Shown here: piece by piece, positions 7,523 to 14,598 of the stretch
How the letters are laid out: each line of letters opens with the position of its first letter
Position numbering within the stretch: position 1 is the stretch's first letter
Assembly: GCA_045634085.1 (NCBI GenBank)
Contig: JAZQZM010000048.1
Location: 1-27,697, forward strand
Source: HGM04593 sp045634085
GTDB taxonomy: Bacteria > Bacteroidota > Bacteroidia > Bacteroidales > Bacteroidaceae
Direction: 5' to 3'
DNA: 27,697 nucleotides
Position numbers and translations under genes: made by a program
Notes under the pieces: generated by a model
Told to the model about the DNA's origin: nothing
Database searches by the model: none
What the model saw: the letters and a program-made list of their open reading frames with translations, nothing else

Positions 7523-9187
7523 TTAGTTGTTCTCCACCATTGGAAGGCTTCTTTTCCACCTAGCCGCATACGAATCAAGTATAGCGCGGACGCTTTTGCC
7601 AATAATGGTGTAGTCCTTGGTCTTGAGGTTGGCAAGTGACACACGTATGCTCCATTCGGGACCGTCGAAACCGCCGCCGTTTAGTACTACAAGCGATGTC
7701 TCCGTAGCCAGGCGGAAGACTACGTCAAGCGGGTTGTAGTTGAGCTTGAGCCACTCCACAAAGTCCTTGCCATAGAAACGGTGCGCCCACACAAGCAGGT
7801 CAATCTCGGAGTAGTAGCCGGCACGCAACGGGTCGGGCAGCAGAGTGAATCCCATGCTTGTCCACAGCGCGTTCAGGCGTTCCTGTATAATCTCCAGCAT
7901 CTTCAGCCTGAAGTTGTCGCCCTCGCGCTTGTCAATGATGGAGTAGAGTGCAAACAGTGTCATCTGCATCTGCTGCGGCAATGAGAGACCGGCAGTGTGG
8001 TTCAGTGCCACCTGGCGGCTGTCGGCTACCATACGGTCGATGAAGCGCATGTTCTCGGCGTCGCTTCTAATGCTGCCGTAGCGTTCCTTCAGTTCGCTTT
8101 TGCGCTTGCGTGGCAGGCGTTCAATGAGCTTGTCGAAGATGTTGTCGCGGTGCAGGGCAATGACAGCCGAACGCCAGCCCGTTGCGCCAAAGTACTTTGA
8201 GAACGAGTAGACGCAGATGGTGTTATGTGGCAGACGTGCCATTAGTGACTGGAATCCCGGGACATATGTGGCATATACATCGTCGGTCACAATCATAAGG
8301 TTAGGGTTCCACTTGTTTACAATGTCCACAAGCAGGTCTACAGTCTCGGTGGCCATGGCATAGCTTGGCGGGTTGCTTGGGTTAACGATGAACAGCGCCT
8401 TGTATTCAGGGTCGCGCAGCCTGTTCAGTTCCTTGTTGTCATATTGCCACAGGTGCATGCCCTCCTCGTTCATCCTGCCCGCGGGAATCTCGGTGACCCT
8501 GTAGTTGTAGCGGTAGAGCTTGGGAATCTCAATGTACGGGGTAAATACCGGTGTCATGAGTGCTATGCTGTCACCGCGTTCGAGCAGGCGGTTCTGCTGC
8601 AGGCTGTCGAATATGTAACACATGGCAGCCGTACCGCCCTCGGTGGCAAACAGGTCAATCTCGCCCTGTGGCGGACGTCCCTCGCACAACTCCTGAGCCA
8701 TGTAGTCACGAACAGCTATCTCGGTGTGCTTTAGAATGCGGTCGGGCACCGGGTACTGGTCGCCAATCACACATTCGGCCCACTCATGCACCAAGGCATC
8801 GCCGTCTACCGAGTGCTCCTCAATCATGTAGCGGAAGCACTTCTCAAGGAACTGCGCCCCGGCATCGTTGTGCTGCTCCTTGAGGAACTCGCCGAAACGT
8901 GCAGCAATCCCACTCTTCTGCGGTATTCCCGCAAGCCCCTCGGGGTACTCCCAGTCCCTGCGGCATTCGGCAAGGCCGAACTTTCCAAGCGTGAAGAACG
9001 CCTCGCGCGGCAGTGTGGCCACCCAGTTTGGGTTGCCGCGCCCCGCGTTGAGCATGGTGCGCATCATGCGGCGCACACTCTCGTCGGCAAGTTCAATCAA
9101 CCTGTTCTTAAGCTCAAAAGGGCTTATTCTCTCCATCTCCTTATCAAAATTGCTCACCTCACTGTGGTCATTCAAATAATGGCTCAT
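7523..9187 (-). CDS. aspD: Aspartate 4-decarboxylase (bifunctional aspartate aminotransferase/decarboxylase)
   Basis: PLP enzyme converting L-aspartate to L-alanine and CO2, with side aspartate aminotransferase activity in characterised members. 554 aa, close to the family's ~530-545. Fold-type I signatures: NPSNPPS at 269-275, TDDVYATY at 301-308 with the PLP-nitrogen Asp, and the Schiff-base Lys331 in YSFSKYFGATGWR; EGGTAA at 183-188 is the phosphate-binding turn. Long N-terminal (about 1-170) and mid-chain insertions distinguish it from plain aspartate aminotransferases. It lies downstream of aspT on the same strand. In known systems the exchanger imports aspartate, the enzyme removes a proton by decarboxylation, and alanine leaves, generating proton-motive force. 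The 252-bp gap suggests that each gene may also have its own signals. Confidence 0.93.
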   Translation of the reverse strand: MSHYLNDHSEVSNFDKEMERISPFELKNRLIELADESVRRMMRTMLNAGRGNPNWVATLPREAFFTLGKFGLAECRRDWEYPEGLAGIPQKSGIAARFGEFLKEQHNDAGAQFLEKCFRYMIEEHSVDGDALVHEWAECVIGDQYPVPDRILKHTEIAVRDYMAQELCEGRPPQGEIDLFATEGGTAAMCYIFDSLQQNRLLERGDSIALMTPVFTPYIEIPKLYRYNYRVTEIPAGRMNEEGMHLWQYDNKELNRLRDPEYKALFIVNPSNPPSYAMATETVDLLVDIVNKWNPNLMIVTDDVYATYVPGFQSLMARLPHNTICVYSFSKYFGATGWRSAVIALHRDNIFDKLIERLPRKRKSELKERYGSIRSDAENMRFIDRMVADSRQVALNHTAGLSLPQQMQMTLFALYSIIDKREGDNFRLKMLEIIQERLNALWTSMGFTLLPDPLRAGYYSEIDLLVWAHRFYGKDFVEWLKLNYNPLDVVFRLATETSLVVLNGGGFDGPEWSIRVSLANLKTKDYTIIGKSVRAILDSYAARWKRSLPMVENN

Positions 9188-9275
9188 AATATTTTATTTA
9201 AAGTTCAATTCTGTTTTACTTAGACATAAGTACATAAGTACAAAAGGCTTAGTTTTGATTGCCATTTTTGACTAC

Positions 9276-9381
9276 GCAACAATTTTTTGTTGCTACAATG
9301 CCCTGTAAGTGCATTGTATAAACTGATTTTTATAACCAATGAAAACAAACGATTGTCTGCATTTGGCTTAAAAATCAGTTT
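9276..9381. promoter_or_regulatory. Cluster of three inverted repeats between aspT and aspD
   Basis: Three hairpins follow each other. GCAACAA/TTGTTGC has arms 9276-9282 and 9287-9293. ACAATGC/GCATTGT has arms 9295-9301 and 9311-9317. The longest, AAACTGATTTTTA/TAAAAATCAGTTT, has arms 9320-9332 and 9369-9381 (13 bp, perfect). They lie in the 252-bp gap after aspT and before aspD. They could be an intercistronic terminator/attenuator or a processing site; the sequence does not say which. Confidence 0.4.
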
Positions 9382-9439
9382 GTCTATAGTCGTTTCTTTT
9401 GTTCTTATGTTCTTCTGTCTTAAATTGTAGTAGTTAAAG

Positions 9440-11158
9440 CTACGCTACCATCAGCGTCAGGAATACACCCCACAGGATGAGCAACGTGTTTCCAACCGCG
9501 TATGTAATAGTGTATCCAAGTGCAGGGGTCTCGCTGCCAAGGCTCTCCTGCAGTGCGCCAATGGCCGCAGTAGTAGTGCGTGCTCCCGCGCAGCAGCCAA
9601 GTGCAATGGCAGGGTGGAACTTGAACAACTTTACAGCAACAAACACTCCAAAAAGCAACGGCAACGATGTGGCGACAATGCCGGCGATGAACAGCGACAG
9701 GCCAATCTCGCGGAATCCCTCGACAAAGCCCGGTCCTGCCGATATGCCAACAATGGCTATGAATATATTAAGTCCTAGATTGTTGAACACCCACAGCGCT
9801 CCCTCGGGTATTGCACCCATTGTAGGGTGGTGGGCACGCCACCAGCCGAATACAAGGCCGGCAATGAGTGCGCCTCCGCTGCTGCTTAGGCTTATGGGTA
9901 CGTTACCAATGTGTAGCGTCAATGTACCAATGATAGCGCCAATGAGAATACCTATTGAGAGGAACACAACGTCACTTTCGTTGGTGGCTGGGTCGGGGTA
10001 GCCAATCTCCTTGGCAGCATGCTGCACCTCAATCCTGCGCCCCACAAGCTCAATCACATCGCCGGTGTTCAGTACTGTCTTGGCAAATACGGGGATGCTC
10101 ACACCCATGCGTCTTATCTTCTGTATCACAACACCATGCATGAACGGCTGCGCACGCAGTTCGCTTACCCTCTTGCCGTTGTACGACACCTCACGACGGA
10201 AACTCCTGCCCGCCACAGTGCTCTTGAGAATCATCACCGGGAAAGCAAGCAGAGTCTCATCCTCAACCTCCTCGCCAATCCACTTCTCCTCGCCAATGGT
10301 ATATTCGTAGCGCCCGCTGAGCACCACCTCATCGCCCGGACGCAGAATCTCCTTGGGCATCACATCATCGATTATTCTTTCTCCTTTGCGTATGCGCTCA
10401 ACAAAGAGGCGCTTGCCCTGGCGTTCAAAGAAATGCTCCAGGTCGAACACCGAACGTCCCTTCTTGAACCATTCGTTGTCAATGCGGTAACAGCGGAACT
10501 CAACCTCGCGCTTAGCCTCCATCACACCCGGTTTCTCACTGTCGTCGCGCCCCATACGTGACTCAAGGTCGCGGCAGGCACTCTTCACCTTCTCCATGCC
10601 ACCGAGCATCTTTGGGCCAAGGCGTGCCAATATCCATGCCGACCCCGCAGTACCGAATATGTATGTCACGGCATAGGCCACAGGTATTATGTCCAGCACC
10701 TTCTGCTGCTCATCGGTAGGGAGTCCCAGCCCGCGTATCGTGTCATCGGCAACGCCAATCACAGCGCTGATGGTCTGCGACCCCGACAGCAAGCCCGCTG
10801 CCTCGCCCACATTATAGCCCATTGCCAGGGCAATGCCCCAGGTCGATAACAGAATGAAAAGACACATCACCACTGCAAACCCCACCTGTGGCAGGCCATC
10901 CTTGCGCAGGCCCGCAAAGAACTGCGGCCCCACCTTGTACCCGATGGCAAACAGGAACAGCAGGAACGCCGTCTGCTTAAGCGCGCCAGTCATGGGAATC
11001 TGCAGCTGTCCCACAAGAACACCCACAAGCAGCACACTCGTTACAATACCAAGGCTGAACCCCTTGATATGGATTTTTCCAATGAGGAAACCAAGCCCCA
11101 GCGTCAAGTAAATCGCCAGCTCGGGATGCGAACGAAAAAGGTCAGTAATCCACTCCAT
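9440..11158 (-). CDS. aspT: Aspartate:alanine exchanger, AspT/YidE family
   Basis: Inner-membrane antiporter exchanging aspartate for alanine, paired with aspartate 4-decarboxylase. The frame is open to 11257, but MEWITDLFRSHPELAIYLTLGLGFLIGK, starting at the ATG at 11158, is the usual start, giving 572 aa. Layout: about five to six hydrophobic helices (residues 1-170); a cytoplasmic middle region (about 190-385) with two RCK_C/TrkA_C-like lobes ending RPGDEVVLSGR and LNTGDVIELVGR; then a second membrane half (about 395-570) with GGALIAGLVFGWW, GISAGPGFVEGF and GCCAGARTTTAAIGALQE. The GxxxGARTTTAA motif is a hallmark of the family. Its position upstream of aspD on the same strand supports aspartate/alanine rather than another substrate; substrate remains an inference. 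Confidence 0.9.
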   Translation of the reverse strand: MEWITDLFRSHPELAIYLTLGLGFLIGKIHIKGFSLGIVTSVLLVGVLVGQLQIPMTGALKQTAFLLFLFAIGYKVGPQFFAGLRKDGLPQVGFAVVMCLFILLSTWGIALAMGYNVGEAAGLLSGSQTISAVIGVADDTIRGLGLPTDEQQKVLDIIPVAYAVTYIFGTAGSAWILARLGPKMLGGMEKVKSACRDLESRMGRDDSEKPGVMEAKREVEFRCYRIDNEWFKKGRSVFDLEHFFERQGKRLFVERIRKGERIIDDVMPKEILRPGDEVVLSGRYEYTIGEEKWIGEEVEDETLLAFPVMILKSTVAGRSFRREVSYNGKRVSELRAQPFMHGVVIQKIRRMGVSIPVFAKTVLNTGDVIELVGRRIEVQHAAKEIGYPDPATNESDVVFLSIGILIGAIIGTLTLHIGNVPISLSSSGGALIAGLVFGWWRAHHPTMGAIPEGALWVFNNLGLNIFIAIVGISAGPGFVEGFREIGLSLFIAGIVATSLPLLFGVFVAVKLFKFHPAIALGCCAGARTTTAAIGALQESLGSETPALGYTITYAVGNTLLILWGVFLTLMVA

Positions 11159-11175
11159 AACAAAACGTTTTATAT

Positions 11176-11190
11176 CGTGTAGATAACACG
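11176..11190. promoter_or_regulatory. Short dyad in the aspT/Fic divergent region
   Basis: CGTGT-AGATA-ACACG is a 5-bp dyad with a 5-nt centre, 18 nt before the aspT ATG on its leader side. It could be a small leader hairpin or an operator for aspT. Nothing else supports a function. Confidence 0.2.
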
Positions 11191-11296
11191 GACAAGAGGG
11201 GATTTGTTTTTTTAGGGTAGTATTGCAGGAGTTATACCTAATCAAATTGCTTCTCATTCTTTTTCCTGACGATAAGGTATAATCGCGAAAAAATGT

Positions 11297-11304
11297 TATT
11301 TTTG
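11297..11304 (+). promoter_or_regulatory. -7 box driving the Fic/type III R-M operon
   Basis: TATTTTTG is an exact TAnnTTTG match 38 nt before the Fic start codon. No clean TTTG -33 box is visible. As the five genes downstream are tightly packed on the same strand, this could be the main promoter of the whole cassette. Confidence 0.4.
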
Positions 11305-11342
11305 CAGAAGAAGTTGTTTAAATAGTTATTATAGTCTTTTTT

Positions 11343-12764
11343 ATGGATACAGTTCAAAAGTTGTATAATGAGTGGATATCGCTACAACCTGTTACAGAGG
11401 AAATACAGGCAAGAATCGACTGTAAATTTATGTTGGAATTCAACTACAATTCTAACCATATTGAGGGCAATACATTAACATATGGGCAAACAGAATTGCT
11501 TTTGTTTTTTGACAAGGTTGATGGCAATGCCAAGATGCAGGACCTTGAAGAGATGAAGGCTCATAACGTGTGCCTTAAAATGATGCAGACGGAAGCAGCA
11601 GACAAAGAACGTCCTTTGACTGAAGCTTTTATCCGTGAACTTCACAGAAAACTTTTGCGTGAAGACTATACTGTTTATAAAACACTTAAAGACGGAACAC
11701 AAACATCGTATGTGGTTCACGCAGGTGTTTACAAAACACGTCCCAATTCTGTAATAACAGCAACTGGTGAAAGATTTGAATATGCTTCACCAGAAGAAAC
11801 ACCTGCATTAATGACTTCTCTTGTGGAGTGGTATAATGACGCGGTTGAAGAAGGGAAAATGTCAATATTAGAACTTGCATCATTATTTCATTATCGCTAT
11901 ATACGAATTCACCCATTTGAGGATGGTAATGGTCGCATTGCTCGTTTGCTCGTAAATTTCATCCTTTTGCGCGGAGCTTATCCAATGATTATAGTCAGAA
12001 GTAATGACAAGGACAATTATCTTAATGCTTTGAATTGTAGCGATATCAATGTAGGACTCGTTCCTTCTGATGGCGCAAATGCAGAACTTGAGCAAATACA
12101 GCCATTTACTGAATATATGCAGAAGTGTGTTGAACGAGCATTGACTATTCGTATAAAGGCTGCAAAGGGTGAAAACATTGAAGAAGATGATGATATTAAG
12201 AAAAGAATAGATCTAATAAAGAAACAAACGGCAAATAAAAAAATAGAAAAGAGTTCTGCAGGAATAAAAGAATGCCGTAATGCATTTATAGATTTAAGCA
12301 AATATTTTGAAGGGAAAATAAGTGAACTTAAATCGATGTTTGATAGCTATACAGTTTCCTGTGAGCGTCCTAAGTTAATTGAGAAAGAGCCTTCAATAAC
12401 AGAACTTTTTAGTTTAAAACCAAAGCCTAAAGAATATACAGTTCCTGATGTTTTTGAATCTGTAGTTGATTTGTATCGTAAAAAGAAGAGTCCTTCAAAC
12501 TATTTTGAATTAACAGAAGAAGAGGTAATATTTAATTTCAAAAATTACCTTTATGCAGGAGACAATATTTTTAGTAAAGAATTTTCTATCAAGATAGAAT
12601 TTTTGCCAAAGATTTGTTTGCTCTCATCAAATATTGAGGGTGTGGATAGTCTTGAAATTGGATATTCTGAGTCTGATGTAATGAAGTTAGGGAAACCATA
12701 TATTAATACGTTGTGCAATAAGATTTTAGATGAAATTGAGGAGAAAATAACAGCGTCAAAATAA
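11343..12764 (+). CDS. Fic-domain protein (class II, N-terminal inhibitory motif)
   Basis: Fic enzymes usually AMPylate target proteins. This 473-aa protein has the full active-site loop HPFEDGNGRIAR at 190-201, with catalytic His190. Its N-terminus carries S-N-H-I-E-G-N at 37-43, which fits the (S/T)xxxE(G/N) inhibitory motif of class II Fic proteins, so self-inhibition through Glu41 is expected. The C-terminal half (about 230-473) has no motif I recognise; it includes a Lys/Glu-rich stretch at 270-300 that may be coiled coil. Its stop is 7 nt before mod, so it is probably translated from the same message. Fic genes are often embedded in restriction-modification loci, but their role there is not settled. 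Base composition is clearly more AT-rich than aspT upstream, marking the left edge of the island. Confidence 0.9.
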   Translation: MDTVQKLYNEWISLQPVTEEIQARIDCKFMLEFNYNSNHIEGNTLTYGQTELLLFFDKVDGNAKMQDLEEMKAHNVCLKMMQTEAADKERPLTEAFIRELHRKLLREDYTVYKTLKDGTQTSYVVHAGVYKTRPNSVITATGERFEYASPEETPALMTSLVEWYNDAVEEGKMSILELASLFHYRYIRIHPFEDGNGRIARLLVNFILLRGAYPMIIVRSNDKDNYLNALNCSDINVGLVPSDGANAELEQIQPFTEYMQKCVERALTIRIKAAKGENIEEDDDIKKRIDLIKKQTANKKIEKSSAGIKECRNAFIDLSKYFEGKISELKSMFDSYTVSCERPKLIEKEPSITELFSLKPKPKEYTVPDVFESVVDLYRKKKSPSNYFELTEEEVIFNFKNYLYAGDNIFSKEFSIKIEFLPKICLLSSNIEGVDSLEIGYSESDVMKLGKPYINTLCNKILDEIEEKITASK

Positions 12765-12771
12765 CTATGCT

Positions 12772-14598
12772 ATGGATAAAGAAAAACTTATTGACAAGAT
12801 AAAGAATTTACAAGGTCTTACGAATGATGAGAAAGCCGACCTTTTGGGGCTGTTGCGTTCGTTCAAAAAGTATGGTCTTGTGTGGGAAGAGAAACTCGAA
12901 GAGGTTGAAGAACGTTTGCGAGAGGAAATTCCTGTGCTTACAGAGGTTAAAGAGCGTGCGATTATTTCGGATAGTGCCGATGCTACTAGTCATATACTTA
13001 TTGAGGGCGACAACCTCGAAGCACTTACTACTCTTTCTTATACACACGAGGGTGCTATTGATGTTATATATATTGACCCACCTTACAATACCGGCAATAA
13101 GGACTTTATCTATAATGATAAATTTGTTGATGCCGAAGATGAATACCGCCATAGCAAATGGCTGTCATTTATGAGCAAGCGACTTCGTATAGCAAAGAGG
13201 TTGCTTTCGGACAAAGGTGTTATCTTTATTTCAATTGATGATAACGAGCAAGCACAGTTGAAATTGCTATGTGATGAGATTTTTGGGGGAGAGAACTTTA
13301 TTAGTAGCATACCGTGGCATTCGCGTCAATCTCTTCAAAATGATACTGATTTAAGTATAAATCACGAGTACCTAGTGTGTTTTGCAAAAAAAAGAAGAAA
13401 GGAGAATCGTAGGTTAAAACTCTCTAACGCAGCTGTTTGGTATAATGACAATGATTTTGTATTCTATCCGAATAAAGTAGATAATGAAAAATACTCAAAT
13501 CCGGATAATGACCCTCGTGGACCTTGGAAAGCAGACCCTTTCGATGCTCCTAATGTGCGCCCAAACCTTACGTATCCGATTATAAACCCTAATACGGGAG
13601 CCCAGCACCTCCCGCCCCGCGGGAGGCACTGGCGAATTTCTCAGGAGAAATTCGCCAGTGCCTTGGCAGACAATAGGATACTGTTCGGAAAAAATGGAAC
13701 TTCTAAACCCCAATTAAAGGTTTTCTTGAATGAACAGGAACAGTATGGTTCAATTGCACATTCTTGGTTTGAGGCAGAAAAATATGGAACAGCCACTCAT
13801 GGTTCAAAAGAATTGCAACAAATATTTGGCGGAGATAAAGTTTTTACATCTCCTAAACCCACAAAACTATTTATGGGTATTTTGCAATTAGTTTCTTTGC
13901 CGGAAAAACCGATAACAATTCTCGACTTCTTTGCAGGTAGTGGAACAACCCTGCACGCGACAATGCGGTTAAATGCAGAGGACGGCGGTAACAGAAAATG
14001 TATTCTTGTAACAAACAATGAGAATGGTATTTGCGAGAATGTAACATATCTGCGTAATAAGAAAGTCATTGAGGGATATACCACACCAAAGGGCGAAGAG
14101 GTTGCCGGTTTAACAAACAACACTCTCCGTTACTACCGCACAGAGTTCTTGCCACGCGAACGTTCACCACGCAATATGCGTGCATTGGTTTCGCTTGCAA
14201 CGGATTTGCTTTGCATTAAAGAGGATTTATATACCGAGCAGCAAATGTTTGGTAAATATCCCACACACCCGAAGTTGATGCGCTACTTTGCAAATGACAA
14301 GAAACAGATGCTTATTCTTTATAAAGAAGAGGCTGTTTCTTATATTGTGGAGGAGATAAAGAATATGGAGTTCAACGGCAAGTTGAAGATTTACATATTC
14401 ACTCCAGGCAGGTATCCTTTCAGTGATGATTTCTTTGAAGTGCAGGACAAAGTGGAACTTGTGGCATTGCCGGCAGCAATTTATGATGCATATACAAGAG
14501 TGTTGCCAAAGCGCAAGGAAAAGTATCTTGCACCCGAAAAAGAGGAAGAGACTGTACCACAGACATTGTTTAATGATAATGAGGAGGGCGAAGAATGA
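12772..14598 (+). CDS. mod: Type III restriction-modification methyltransferase subunit Mod
   Basis: Site-specific DNA N6-adenine methyltransferase and target-recognition subunit of a type III system; it also guides Res. 608 aa. Catalytic motif IV DPPYNTGN at 102-109 comes before the SAM-binding motif FFAGSGTT at 386-393, the beta-class order typical of Mod. The region between about 160 and 370 would include target recognition. TNNENGICENVTYLRNKKVIEGY is the usual family tail of the catalytic part. The stop overlaps the Res start by 4 nt (ATGA), so translation is coupled. Two oddities lie inside the frame: an A8 run at 13386-13393 that could slip, and a double hairpin at 13608-13663 in the conserved PPxGRxWR segment. 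Confidence 0.94.
   Translation: MDKEKLIDKIKNLQGLTNDEKADLLGLLRSFKKYGLVWEEKLEEVEERLREEIPVLTEVKERAIISDSADATSHILIEGDNLEALTTLSYTHEGAIDVIYIDPPYNTGNKDFIYNDKFVDAEDEYRHSKWLSFMSKRLRIAKRLLSDKGVIFISIDDNEQAQLKLLCDEIFGGENFISSIPWHSRQSLQNDTDLSINHEYLVCFAKKRRKENRRLKLSNAAVWYNDNDFVFYPNKVDNEKYSNPDNDPRGPWKADPFDAPNVRPNLTYPIINPNTGAQHLPPRGRHWRISQEKFASALADNRILFGKNGTSKPQLKVFLNEQEQYGSIAHSWFEAEKYGTATHGSKELQQIFGGDKVFTSPKPTKLFMGILQLVSLPEKPITILDFFAGSGTTLHATMRLNAEDGGNRKCILVTNNENGICENVTYLRNKKVIEGYTTPKGEEVAGLTNNTLRYYRTEFLPRERSPRNMRALVSLATDLLCIKEDLYTEQQMFGKYPTHPKLMRYFANDKKQMLILYKEEAVSYIVEEIKNMEFNGKLKIYIFTPGRYPFSDDFFEVQDKVELVALPAAIYDAYTRVLPKRKEKYLAPEKEEETVPQTLFNDNEEGEE
13608..13663. repeat. Double perfect hairpin inside mod
   Basis: Two adjoining palindromes share three bases. 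The first has arms CCTCCCGC (13608-13615) and GCGGGAGG (13619-13626) with a CCC loop. The second has arms AGGCACTGGCGAATTTCTC (13624-13642) and its exact reverse complement (13645-13663), a 19-bp stem with a 2-nt loop. The block is GC-rich in an AT-rich gene and encodes in-frame residues LPPRGRHWRISQEKFASAL, corresponding to a motif conserved in Mod proteins, so it does not look like a simple insertion. Confidence 0.85.

Noticed and set aside
11159..11257. Upstream start of aspT
   Set aside because: The 33-residue extension (Cys/Lys-rich) is not family-like; MEWITDLF at 11158 is the expected membrane start.
13600..13670. Invertible DNA switch in mod
   Set aside because: The arms are only 2 nt apart, so inversion between them would change almost nothing, and no recombinase gene is near.
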